Positions 52,526 to 60,549 of a stretch of 64,000 bases of DNA are shown in pieces (within the stretch, counting starts at the first letter, position 1; each line of letters opens with the position of its first letter). Where the stretch lies: contig WRKO01000001.1 of the NCBI GenBank assembly GCA_009782215.1, positions 62,001 through 126,000 of the forward strand, read 5' to 3'. A program made the translations under genes and the position numbers. The notes under the pieces were generated by a model, which was not told where the DNA came from, did not search any database, and saw nothing but the letters and a program-made list of their open reading frames with translations. The DNA is from Oscillospiraceae bacterium. GTDB taxonomy: Bacteria; Bacillota; Clostridia; Oscillospirales; UBA929.

Positions 52526-55500
52526 ATGAGACACTTGAAGAAAACAATATCCCTTGTGCTAATCCTGTGTATGGCAGCTACGTACTTACCCGCAACATTC
52601 GCCATAAGCGAAGCAATGAATGACCTTGTCATTCCTCCGGCGTCACCATTTTCCGACGTGCCTGAAGGTATGTGGTATACTCCTGTCATACGATATATGT
52701 CAACCCTAGGAATTGTAAGCGGTGTTGGCGGAGGGCAGTTTAGTCCTGATGGAACAACAACACGCGCACAGTTGCTCACAGTAATTTGCAATACGTTTGG
52801 AATTGAGCCAATTGAAGGCGGTGACAACTTCATTGATGCTTACGATTCAGACGGGCAAGAAAGATGGTATACCCCTTATTTGGCAGCAGGAAAGCAGCAT
52901 GGTGTAGTGGCGGGTGTTGGGGACAACAGATACGCACCTGAAGCGGCGGTTACATATCAAGAAATGTATACCATGCTTCACAATGCCTTGATTGTCCTCG
53001 ATATGCTCCCTGAAGGACGAGATGGAAAAAATTTCGACAGCTTTTCGGACACAGAAGATATTGCGACATGGGCACGTGAGCAAACCAAGGATTTGGTTGA
53101 AAGAGGCGTTGTGGCTGATTCAGGAAATCGCATAAACCCCACAACACAAGCTCAACGTGCGCAGATGACGCTTCTGTTGATGAATACATATCTTCGTCTC
53201 TTCCCCTCTGTGGACAACGATAACGACGAGCTAAGCGATTATGAAGAACTTTTCATATATAAAACAGACCCATTTAACCCTGACACCGATGGTGACGATG
53301 CCTTGGATGGTTGGGAAGTTTATTACGGCTTTGATCCGTTGGTATATAATGCCAGCTTTAGCGCGACGCTTTCTGCGGGTGTACCAAGTGAACACAGCCC
53401 TGTGACTGCTTCGGTTACCGTGACGTTGGGCGGCGACCAACTGGAATCGCTGGACATCACTCCTGTTAGTGTGGTAGACAATCATTTCCTTTCACCCATG
53501 ATTCCAGGGTATTTGGGTACAGCATATGATTTTACCGTGGAGGGTTCATTTGATTCCGCTGAAATGACCTTCCACTACGATACATCATTGGGGCAGTTAG
53601 GCGCGAATTTCACGCCGAGGATTTATTATTATAATGAAGATACAGGCGACTTGGAAGAACTTCCGAACCAGAGAGTCGAAAACGGTAGGGTTACTGCTAT
53701 AGTACGGCATTTTTCCCAGTATATATTATTGAACGGGTACGAATTTGACTTGGTTTGGCAGGTTGATATAAGACCGCCACAAACTGATCCTAACGAACCG
53801 GATGTGCCTATAGACCTGATGTTTGTTATTGATGAATCTAACAGTATGGAAAACAACAAATATAGCACTAATAATGATCCAAACCGCATTCGTGTTTCCG
53901 CCGCGAAGAAATTCACTGAGGCACTGAGACCCTATGATAGAGCTGGTGTTGTTGGGTTCACATCTGATGCGATAACATATCTTCCATTGGAACATGACAT
54001 GGACGTCGTCAGAACTCATATCGACTTGATTCGTGGTAATAGAGGTGGTACACAAATACACACCGGCATTAAAAAAGCCTTGGACGAATTGGAATCAAAT
54101 AGCTGGGTTGGCAGGCGTAAAATGATTATTGTCCTTACAGATGGGGTTGATGACCCATCTGTATCTGCAACTGTGTATGACAATTTGATTGATAGAGCAA
54201 ACAGCCCTTATACGGACGTTACCATCTACACAATCGGTCTTGGGCGCGATCTTGATGAAGTTCTCCTTCGTTCAATCGCAAACCGAACAGGTGGCAGGTA
54301 TTTCTATGCTGAAACAGCCGACAGTGTTTACCAAGGTTTTGATGTTATTCGGAGTGATACTATTGATTATACTTTCGACAGCAATGGTGATGGTATTAGT
54401 GATTACTACTCTAGGCTGATTTTTGAGGGCAAGTTGCGGCTCCAAAACGGCTCGGCGCAGTTTGTAGGGATTGACTTCACCAATCTTCCTGCTGATGCTG
54501 ATGGAGATGGGATAAGAAATGGAGATGAATTCATAGTTGTAGAACAAGGTGACAGGGTCTTCCTATATATGAAGTCAAACCCGTTGTTGAAAGACAGTGA
54601 CTTTGATGGGATACCCGATAATTTCGACCCCGAACCAATGAGACCAAACTTCTACAACGAACGGGATATTTTGTCCTTGACGGATGGTACATATCAGTAT
54701 CAGAGAGCAGCTAGGGAATATGACATAGGGAATGCTTTCTGGGATGCAGTAGTTTCTGCTTTTAGTTTTTCGGATTTGCAAAAAGAGTATACGACACAAA
54801 TGTCGGAGTTCTTCATAAATACAGCAACTGCTGAGACTGTAGATGATCTTACGTTGAACAATTTTAAGCGGTTTGCAATTGCCGATTTATGGAACTCGAT
54901 TGGCACGGCAGTAGGCATTACTGAAGATATAATAACAGGCGTTGTAGATGTTGCAGACTCCTTTGCCTTTGTCGATGCGACACTCACAGAGACAGGAATA
55001 ACAATTATTGAGCATATGAGTTATGTAGAAATGATTGTGGAGTCAAATACCATTATCGCGTATCAGGAATGGTTTATGTGGCGTGTAACCGATGTCCGAA
55101 TGACGTCTCTTGAAATTGAGGTGACTGAAGTCGATACGTCGTTTTTAGGTGGTATTGGTAAAGCCCTTAAGGTTGCAAAACTTGTAATTGACAGTGCAAA
55201 TCTTGTGGGGGATATTTACGGACACTTCCAAACGGTCAATAAAATCGCCGAATTAAACTCCTCAAATGAAATGTTCAAACAGAACATCGACATCGTCAAT
55301 GCTCTATGTAATAGCGGTAGAGGGTTTACACGTAGCGCAGCACAATTCGTGAGAGGCATTATGATTGATTCGTACACTGAAGCGTATAGACAGCTAGGTA
55401 TAACAATTGGAATCCAATTTACTAATGTTACGCTGGGATTAATGGGCGTATTTGCTGCGAACCCATATGTGCTTGCAGCTAAAATAACCTTCGACCTTTG

Positions 55501-55771
55501 CAATGCTATTTTCGGATGGAGCAGGAACGCAGAAATTCGTGCGCGCGTTCTTTGTCAAAGCGATATTGCTGGTGTAGTCATTGTATTTGTAAGGCGATAC
55601 TATGCCACAGACGATCAAGCTAATCTGAGAAGATGCCTGATAAACTTAGTATCCTCACACATCCAAGGCGAAACCCAGTATCTTAGATTGAATAACAACG
55701 ACGCTACAGCACAGTCAAACATTACAACCGTCAAGGCAACCGCAAACCGCATGAATCTTTTCACACCGTAG
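52526..55771 (+). CDS. SLH-anchored protein with von Willebrand A domain and calcium-binding repeats
   Basis: 1,081 residues from the ATG at 52526 (CGGAGGAATTTG upstream). Signal peptide MRHLKKTISLVLILCMAATYLPATFA; three SLH-type domains (about 35-225); a thrombospondin-3-like calcium segment (DNDNDELSDYEE, DPFNPDTDGDDALDGWE, about 230-265); a von Willebrand A domain (about 425-605) whose metal site DESNS and ITDG-type strand (VLTDGVDD) are intact; more calcium-type repeats (DSNGDGISD, DADGDGIRNGDE, DSDFDGIPDNFDPEP); and a ~350-residue C-terminal region without recognised family. A predicted metal-dependent adhesin. The gene has visibly lower G+C than its neighbours outside the element. Confidence 0.87.
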   Translation: MRHLKKTISLVLILCMAATYLPATFAISEAMNDLVIPPASPFSDVPEGMWYTPVIRYMSTLGIVSGVGGGQFSPDGTTTRAQLLTVICNTFGIEPIEGGDNFIDAYDSDGQERWYTPYLAAGKQHGVVAGVGDNRYAPEAAVTYQEMYTMLHNALIVLDMLPEGRDGKNFDSFSDTEDIATWAREQTKDLVERGVVADSGNRINPTTQAQRAQMTLLLMNTYLRLFPSVDNDNDELSDYEELFIYKTDPFNPDTDGDDALDGWEVYYGFDPLVYNASFSATLSAGVPSEHSPVTASVTVTLGGDQLESLDITPVSVVDNHFLSPMIPGYLGTAYDFTVEGSFDSAEMTFHYDTSLGQLGANFTPRIYYYNEDTGDLEELPNQRVENGRVTAIVRHFSQYILLNGYEFDLVWQVDIRPPQTDPNEPDVPIDLMFVIDESNSMENNKYSTNNDPNRIRVSAAKKFTEALRPYDRAGVVGFTSDAITYLPLEHDMDVVRTHIDLIRGNRGGTQIHTGIKKALDELESNSWVGRRKMIIVLTDGVDDPSVSATVYDNLIDRANSPYTDVTIYTIGLGRDLDEVLLRSIANRTGGRYFYAETADSVYQGFDVIRSDTIDYTFDSNGDGISDYYSRLIFEGKLRLQNGSAQFVGIDFTNLPADADGDGIRNGDEFIVVEQGDRVFLYMKSNPLLKDSDFDGIPDNFDPEPMRPNFYNERDILSLTDGTYQYQRAAREYDIGNAFWDAVVSAFSFSDLQKEYTTQMSEFFINTATAETVDDLTLNNFKRFAIADLWNSIGTAVGITEDIITGVVDVADSFAFVDATLTETGITIIEHMSYVEMIVESNTIIAYQEWFMWRVTDVRMTSLEIEVTEVDTSFLGGIGKALKVAKLVIDSANLVGDIYGHFQTVNKIAELNSSNEMFKQNIDIVNALCNSGRGFTRSAAQFVRGIMIDSYTEAYRQLGITIGIQFTNVTLGLMGVFAANPYVLAAKITFDLCNAIFGWSRNAEIRARVLCQSDIAGVVIVFVRRYYATDDQANLRRCLINLVSSHIQGETQYLRLNNNDATAQSNITTVKATANRMNLFTP

Positions 55772-55780
55772 ATTATCACA

Positions 55781-55815
55781 AAGACCGCAGCCAGACTTGT
55801 TGTGACTGCGGTCTT
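55781..55815 (+). terminator. Terminator after the vWA protein gene
   Basis: Perfect 10-bp arms AAGACCGCAG / CTGCGGTCTT around a 15-base loop; short T content after (CTACTG), so moderate strength. Confidence 0.6.
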
Positions 55816-55841
55816 CTACTGAATTAAGTAGGAGGGGGTTT

Positions 55842-57635
55842 ATGCGCAATTTAATTGCAAACCTTGGAAGCCGGAAATTTATTTGGATTTCCATTGCCGC
55901 TGTTGTCGTTTTAGGTATAGCGCTTGCATCCTTTCTAATGCGCGACAATACTGCCGCAAGGTTCAACGAGGTCAAACCAACCATCGAAAAAGCTATCGTT
56001 GTATTTACCAACAGCGACACTACCATATCTCGCGGAGAACTACAGACAGGTTCTCTCCCCCCGTTTATGGAAAACGGCATTAAGTTTGTCTCAATAAATG
56101 AGATTTCAAGCATCTTGGGAGCAGACTTCCATATGGATGAAGTTAGCAGGATTGTTTCCATCGAACTGAACAGTCACAGGGTGCAATTTATGCTTGGCTT
56201 TAATCTTATCATAGTGAACGACTCCCCTGTCGTCATACGCTCAAAGCCAATAGAGCGAGATGGGCATATTTTCATGCCCGCTAATCTGCTTTCGGAACTC
56301 TTTAATGTCCCAGTATTCAGGGACTATTGTCAAGGAATTACCGTTGTAGGCGCATTAAAACCTTTAAGTGAAGAAGAATTTTTAGTTTTGAAAGGATATG
56401 CAGGATTACAAGTAAACAAACCCCAAACTGTCGCAGAACTTGACGAGCTTGATATTAAAGACATCTATCCATTTGCAAGAGATGAAAGGTTGTTTGTGTC
56501 TGACGATGCAGGGCAGTTGTTCAAATGGTTTTTACTTGATGATTTTACATTGATTAAAGAGACACAATCTACGGACAGCAGTTTTTTGCCCAATACAGTA
56601 TTCATCCAAGGAGAAGGGTCAGACAAGGAATATCTATTTATAGCGGATTCATCTGACCGATATTCGTTAACTCCAGAGGCTAAGACTATAAGCAATTTAG
56701 AGTATGCGACCATGAGATATGTCGAGATGAAAATGGCGCATGATGTTTTTGGGCTTTCGGAGATTCAAGAGGTAGCAAACATGATGAAACTTTATTCATC
56801 TTTCATAACCGGAAGAACAACGGCTCCTTTGACGGAAGAGTATGTGCATAGATACGGTCACTCGTCAGAAGAAATCCTCGATATTAAAAGAAGGATGTCG
56901 ACATATTACCCTGAACTCTCAATTCCGTTAACTGCGGATTTTGATTACTACTTACTCGAAGCCATTTTCCGAATACAGCATGAGCAAAACTTAGAGTTAA
57001 CGGGAAAGATTGATAACGCAACCTATGATTACATCAAAAATATAACGGACAGACGTATCGCTATCGACGGAGATATCACACATCAAAAATGGATGGATTT
57101 ATGCAGCAAAGCCCGAAGCGGGGATATCTTAGTATTCAAAAACAACTCAACCGGCTGGAAATATGGCTATTTCTCTCACGCCGCGCTGATTTTGAATGTT
57201 TCTACAAGCGAGGGGGCAATACACGTTATTCAAGCGCGTAGTTTTGAGCATGGAGTAGGTGCTGATTTGCCTATTGATAGAATAACTTACGACAAATTCT
57301 ATAGCGATTCCTACTGGAGGAATTCTGACACCATGTTGTTATTGTCAGCAAAGGATATGACGGAAGATGTCGGCATCAGGATAGCCGAAAAAGCATATGC
57401 GCATTTCAAAGAATATGAGTTCGGCTTTGGAGGCTTCTTTGGCGCAAAAGAAACTACTTGTGTCGAAATCATTAGAGATTCTTTGCGATTTGGAGACATT
57501 GATTTAATCAGCGACCTTGAATACCTGCTTAGGCTTAAAGATGCGTTGGACGGCGCAGCTAAAAGCCTTATACTTTTGCCAGACGACATCATACTATCAG
57601 ACAATATTGTGATTGTCGATTACTGGGAAAAGTAA
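55842..57635 (+). CDS. Membrane-anchored protein with copper-amine-oxidase-like stalk and YiiX-type permuted papain domain
   Basis: 597 residues, GGAGGGGG before the ATG. One N-terminal membrane helix (about 13-32). Residues about 75-165 resemble the copper amine oxidase N-terminal domain used as a wall-binding stalk (NGIKFVSINEISSILGADF). Residues about 355-405 look like a peptidoglycan-binding helix bundle (LLEAIFRIQHEQNLELTGKIDN). The C-terminal third has ARSGDILVF, YFSHAALIL with a His and TTCVEIIRDSL with a Cys, in the His-before-Cys order of YiiX/YebB permuted NlpC/P60 hydrolases. It may act on peptidoglycan or a lipid amide. Low G+C like the previous gene. Confidence 0.75.
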   Translation: MRNLIANLGSRKFIWISIAAVVVLGIALASFLMRDNTAARFNEVKPTIEKAIVVFTNSDTTISRGELQTGSLPPFMENGIKFVSINEISSILGADFHMDEVSRIVSIELNSHRVQFMLGFNLIIVNDSPVVIRSKPIERDGHIFMPANLLSELFNVPVFRDYCQGITVVGALKPLSEEEFLVLKGYAGLQVNKPQTVAELDELDIKDIYPFARDERLFVSDDAGQLFKWFLLDDFTLIKETQSTDSSFLPNTVFIQGEGSDKEYLFIADSSDRYSLTPEAKTISNLEYATMRYVEMKMAHDVFGLSEIQEVANMMKLYSSFITGRTTAPLTEEYVHRYGHSSEEILDIKRRMSTYYPELSIPLTADFDYYLLEAIFRIQHEQNLELTGKIDNATYDYIKNITDRRIAIDGDITHQKWMDLCSKARSGDILVFKNNSTGWKYGYFSHAALILNVSTSEGAIHVIQARSFEHGVGADLPIDRITYDKFYSDSYWRNSDTMLLLSAKDMTEDVGIRIAEKAYAHFKEYEFGFGGFFGAKETTCVEIIRDSLRFGDIDLISDLEYLLRLKDALDGAAKSLILLPDDIILSDNIVIVDYWEK

Positions 57636-57666
57636 GTGCTTTCCAGTTAATTAACGAGGTGTCTAA

Positions 57667-57796
57667 ATGGCGGTCATATACGAACCTAAAGGCAAAGCCC
57701 GGGAGCACAGCCGTGGGTGCTCTTTACCTATCCTGCACCCACGGCTACCGCTATTGCTATACGTCTCACGCGCTACAACGGCGTGGGGTGGAATGA
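57667..57796 (+). pseudogene. Decayed radical SAM protein fragment
   Basis: ATG at 57667 after ACGAGGTG reads MAVIYEPKGKARE, the usual start of a clostridial radical SAM family. Further on, in the +1 frame, LYLSCTHGYRYCYTSHALQRRGVE (57722-57793, shown here as two stretches LYLSCTHGYRYCY and TSHALQRRGVE) matches the CxxxCxxC cluster motif, with the middle cysteine changed to Tyr, then a stop. A frameshift, a lost ligand and truncation show that it is dead. Confidence 0.72.
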
Positions 57797-57907
57797 AAGC
57801 ATTTTTTTCTGCTCCGTGACAAACGTGGAAATATGCCTTTGCCCAAAACCCTAACCCGTCTATCAACGCAAGAAATAGGGGATACTTTCCAAAAGGCAGG
57901 TGTTTCC

Positions 57908-58054
57908 ATGAACGTAACCAGAACAATCAACGGCAAGCCGGTTAATGATGAAGCTATGGGTGGCTATATCATTGCCAATCCACAAATAATCAGCCTTCTG
58001 CATCAGGCCGGTCGCCGAATGACTGACACAAAAGCAGAGGGTGAGAGCCGATAG
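57908..58054 (+). CDS. Small protein upstream of the recombinase, candidate directionality factor
   Basis: 48 residues from the ATG at 57908 (AGGCAGGTG seven bases upstream): MNVTRTINGKPVNDEAMGG then IANPQIISLLHQAGRR. A compact basic/acidic protein with a predicted helix, followed by its own terminator-like hairpin and ~100 bp later by the recombinase. No family recognised. In the C. difficile skin element a small protein near the recombinase gene controls excision; a similar role here is a guess. Confidence 0.55.
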   Translation: MNVTRTINGKPVNDEAMGGYIIANPQIISLLHQAGRRMTDTKAEGESR

Positions 58055-58067
58055 GCGTTCGCCCTCT
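58036..58067 (+). terminator. Hairpin between the small ORF and the recombinase gene
   Basis: AGAGGG (58036-58041) and CCCTCT (58062-58067) followed by TTCGCTTTC. Overlaps the end of the small ORF; modest terminator. Confidence 0.4.
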
Positions 58068-58152
58068 TTCGCTTTCAAACTATTTCTGCAGCATACGTTG
58101 AAAGTCTTAAAAAATATCTGCTATCTGACGTTATTCAAAGGAGGAACGCTCC

Positions 58153-59538
58153 GTGTCTAAGAAAGCAGCCGCGAAGCCGCAGCACGGCAAAGCCGCATTG
58201 TATATCCGCGTTTCGACCGATGCCCAGCGTGAGGAGGGCTATTCTATTGACGCGCAAAAGCAGATGCTGGAGGCGCATTGCACCTCACGGGGGATTAAGG
58301 ATTATGACTTCTATATCGACGGCGGCTACACCGGAAGCAATATCCAACGCCCGGAGCTTCAGCGGCTGTTAAACGACGCGAAAACCGGCGCGATTGACAG
58401 CGTGATTGTATACAGGCTCGACCGCCTAAGCCGCAGTCAAAAGGATACGCTTTACATTATTGAGGACGTTCTCAATCCGCATAATGTTGACTTTACTTCA
58501 ATAAACGAGCATATGGATACCTCAACCCCAATGGGGCGGTTAATGCTGGGGATACTCTCCGCCTTTGCTCAGCTTGAACGTGAGAACATCCGCGAACGCA
58601 CCCGTATGGGCATGACCGAGCGGGTTAAAAGCGGGCTGTGGATGGGCGGCGGACGAATCCCTTTCGGCTATGACTATGACAAGGAGTCGGGGATTCTTGT
58701 GCCAAACCAAGACGCGGAAACGGTGCGAAACATATACGCCCTCTACATCAAGGGTTACTCCCTCAATCGAATTGCTCGGATGGTGGGGCTTAAATATGAA
58801 AAACTTGCCTATCAAATCTTAACCCGTAAATCCAACGCTGGGTTTATCACATATAACGGTGAAGAATATCTCGGACAGCATGAGCCGATTATTTCGCTTG
58901 AAACATATGAGGATGCGATGGAGTGTATGCGGCGACGTTCGGCAAAAAAACTCTCCACCTCCGAATATCTGCTTACAGGTCTGCTCTATTGCGGCAAATG
59001 CGGCGGGAGGATGCGCTATCAAAAATGGGGAAAAACCGGATGCAAAATTGTTTGCTACTCACGTGACAAAAGCAAGCCTAACCTCATCCGCGATCCCGAC
59101 TGTGATAACAAGGGCAGTTGGGCGGACGAGGTAGAGGATGCTGTTGTGAATGATATGGTGCGTTTTTGTGTGGCGAAACAAGAGGAAGGATTCAAGGCTC
59201 CGGCTCAAAGCGTATTGGACATCCTAAACGAACAGCAAGCCGCCCTCTCGGCTAAAATCAAACGTCTCTACACTTTGTATGGAACGTCGCCCGACCCGTT
59301 GCTGTTAGAAACTATTGGAGAGCATCAGAAGGAACTGCTGGGAATTATGAAACAGATTACGATGGAAACAGAGCGCGGCGTAATCAGCAAGCAATCGGCA
59401 AAACTGTATAAGAAAATCAGCACCATTTCAGATGCGTGGGACGCGTTGACGCACAGCGAAAAGCAAACGCTGGCACGAACACTGATTAACCGTGTTACAC
59501 TTACCGGGGAAGGCTTGGAGATTGACTACTCGCTATAA
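58153..59538 (+). CDS. Large serine recombinase of the sigG element
   Basis: 461 residues, GTG start after AAAGGAGG. Catalytic resolvase domain (about 14-155) with the nucleophile in LYIRVSTDAQREEGYS and the second motif VYRLDRLSRS; recombinase domain (about 175-290; GRIPFGYDYD); zinc ribbon CGKCGGRMRYQKWG with further cysteines CYS...DPDC (about 300-335); and a C-terminal coiled coil (about 355-430). Same class as SpoIVCA and phage integrases, which cut attachment sites at a central dinucleotide. It is the only recombinase in the element and the likely agent of insertion and excision. An 8-mer CATACGTT (58092-58099) upstream resembles a sigma-E -10 but lacks a convincing -35. Confidence 0.96.
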   Translation: MSKKAAAKPQHGKAALYIRVSTDAQREEGYSIDAQKQMLEAHCTSRGIKDYDFYIDGGYTGSNIQRPELQRLLNDAKTGAIDSVIVYRLDRLSRSQKDTLYIIEDVLNPHNVDFTSINEHMDTSTPMGRLMLGILSAFAQLERENIRERTRMGMTERVKSGLWMGGGRIPFGYDYDKESGILVPNQDAETVRNIYALYIKGYSLNRIARMVGLKYEKLAYQILTRKSNAGFITYNGEEYLGQHEPIISLETYEDAMECMRRRSAKKLSTSEYLLTGLLYCGKCGGRMRYQKWGKTGCKIVCYSRDKSKPNLIRDPDCDNKGSWADEVEDAVVNDMVRFCVAKQEEGFKAPAQSVLDILNEQQAALSAKIKRLYTLYGTSPDPLLLETIGEHQKELLGIMKQITMETERGVISKQSAKLYKKISTISDAWDALTHSEKQTLARTLINRVTLTGEGLEIDYSL

Positions 59539-59550
59539 TGGTGCTATACT
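59522..59550 (+). promoter_or_regulatory. Promoter of the DUF3990/DUF3791 module
   Basis: TTGACT (59522-59527, inside the recombinase 3' end), 17-bp spacer, TATACT (59545-59550). The gene starts 18 bp downstream after AGGGGGG. Confidence 0.75.
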
Positions 59551-59567
59551 GATGCAGGGGGGATTAT

Positions 59568-60053
59568 ATGCGCCTGTATCATGGGAGCAACCTTGTCGTA
59601 GCGGAACCCCGATTGGTTGAACAGACTCGCGGTTTGGACTTTGGCGCGGGCTTTTACTTGACGACCAACCAAACGCAGGCGGAAAGATTTTCCGAAATTG
59701 TTGTCACCCGCAGAAAGAGCGGCGTTGCAACCGTCAGCGTATATGAGTTTGACTTAGCGGCGGCAGAAAAAGACCTCGCTATCCGCAGATTTGCCTCAGC
59801 CGATGGTGAATGGCTGCGCTTTGTATCGGAGAACAGGCTGCTTACGTACTGCGGAGAAGAGTATGACATGGTAATCGGCGCGGTTGCGAACGATGATGTA
59901 ATGCCGACCGTGCAAGCGTATCTGAGCGGCTTGTTCGACGTTGAAGCTACCCTTCTCGCGCTGAAAACAAGAAAGCTGGTTGACCAAATATGCCTGAAAA
60001 GCGAAGAGGCACTCTCGTTGCTGAGATTTATCAAGTCGGAGGTGTTGCAATGA
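59568..60053 (+). CDS. DUF3990 protein (ADP-ribosyltransferase-like fold)
   Basis: 161 residues, soluble. MRLYHGSNLVV at the start and GLDFGAGFYLTTNQTQAERF are the DUF3990 signature; the YHGS and FGxGFYLT elements resemble the NAD-binding strands of ADP-ribosyltransferases, and EYDMVIGAVANDDV is also conserved. Such proteins are commonly encoded with DUF3791 partners and are suspected toxins. Its stop overlaps the next start (ATGA), forming a three-gene operon with its own promoter next to the right end of the element, which fits a stability module. Confidence 0.82.
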   Translation: MRLYHGSNLVVAEPRLVEQTRGLDFGAGFYLTTNQTQAERFSEIVVTRRKSGVATVSVYEFDLAAAEKDLAIRRFASADGEWLRFVSENRLLTYCGEEYDMVIGAVANDDVMPTVQAYLSGLFDVEATLLALKTRKLVDQICLKSEEALSLLRFIKSEVLQ

Positions 60054-60295
60054 CAACGCAAGAAAACGTAGGTGCAGTCATCGCGTTCATAACCCCCGGC
60101 ATATTAAGACTGCTGATGGAAAACCGCAACCTGACACTGGAAGACGCTTCGGATACCCTTTACAATTCACAGATATATCGGGCGTTGGAGGATGAGAAGA
60201 CTAAGCTCTGGCGGCTTGGCTACCCTCTGCTGTATGATTTATTAGAGGAAGAACTACTCACAGGCAAAATCACGTACCCGGAGGAACAGATATGA
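60050..60295 (+). CDS. Small protein of the DUF3990/DUF3791 operon
   Basis: 81 residues from the ATG at 60050, with GGAGGTGTTG upstream. Mostly helical and acidic (TLEDASDTLYNSQIYRALED, LLYDLLEEELL). Typical middle partner in DUF3990-x-DUF3791 gene sets; role unknown, possibly antitoxin. Overlaps both neighbours by 4 bp. Confidence 0.72.
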   Translation: MTTQENVGAVIAFITPGILRLLMENRNLTLEDASDTLYNSQIYRALEDEKTKLWRLGYPLLYDLLEEELLTGKITYPEEQI

Positions 60296-60510
60296 AAAAG
60301 CCAAAGGGTGAGGTGTGGTTCTTAGCGTCTTGCGTCGAACTGTATAAGAACCAAAAAGGCATGAGCGGGCAGGATGCGTATAACCACCTGCGCAAAACCG
60401 GGGCTGTGGATTTCATCACCGATTGCTGGGACGGACTGCACACGACAAGTCCGCCGTATATCATCGGCAGCATTGACGAGTACATCCAAAACCACGCGAA
60501 TGTTCAGTAA
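60292..60510 (+). CDS. DUF3791 protein
   Basis: 72 residues. FLASCVELYKNQKGMSGQDAYNHL then VDFITDCWDGLHTTSPPYIIGSIDEYIQNH matches the DUF3791 pattern (shown in two stretches FITDCWDGLHTT and IDEYIQNH). Starts in an ATGA overlap and ends 30 bp before the right attachment core. Probably the antitoxin-like partner of DUF3990; function inferred. Confidence 0.82.
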   Translation: MKKPKGEVWFLASCVELYKNQKGMSGQDAYNHLRKTGAVDFITDCWDGLHTTSPPYIIGSIDEYIQNHANVQ

Positions 60511-60540
60511 CAGCAGTGTTCTCCCCAATGGACATTCATC

Positions 60541-60549
60541 CCGATGATT
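60541..60549 (+). other. Right attachment core of the sigG element
   Basis: CCGATGATT again; left of it element sequence (GGACATTCATC), right of it ATCGGCGAAATACGCCG, which continues SigG in frame. The reconstituted joint CCGAT-GATT-ATCGG has dyad symmetry around the crossover. Confidence 0.88.

Larger units (their letters stand above)
43432..60549 (+). mobile_element. 17.1-kb site-specific intervening element inside sigG
   Basis: Bounded by direct repeats CCGATGATT (43432-43440 and 60541-60549), so the unit is 17,109 bp. Joining the repeats gives ...TAC GCG GTA CCG ATG ATT ATC GGC GAA..., i.e. STYAVPMIIGEIRR, the unbroken SigG sequence. It carries a large serine recombinase gene near the right end transcribed towards sigG's 3' part. 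No phage capsid, terminase, replication or conjugation genes are seen. Cargo: small ORF (43477), giant SLH protein, SLH/vWA protein, papain-like protein, decayed radical SAM, small ORF, recombinase and DUF3990/DUF3791 module. Closest known analogy is the sigK skin element of Bacillus and Clostridioides. Confidence 0.9.

Noticed and set aside
43432..60549. Element as prophage or conjugative element
   Set aside because: No capsid, terminase, tail, lysis, replication, relaxase or type IV secretion genes can be seen; only a recombinase and cargo.
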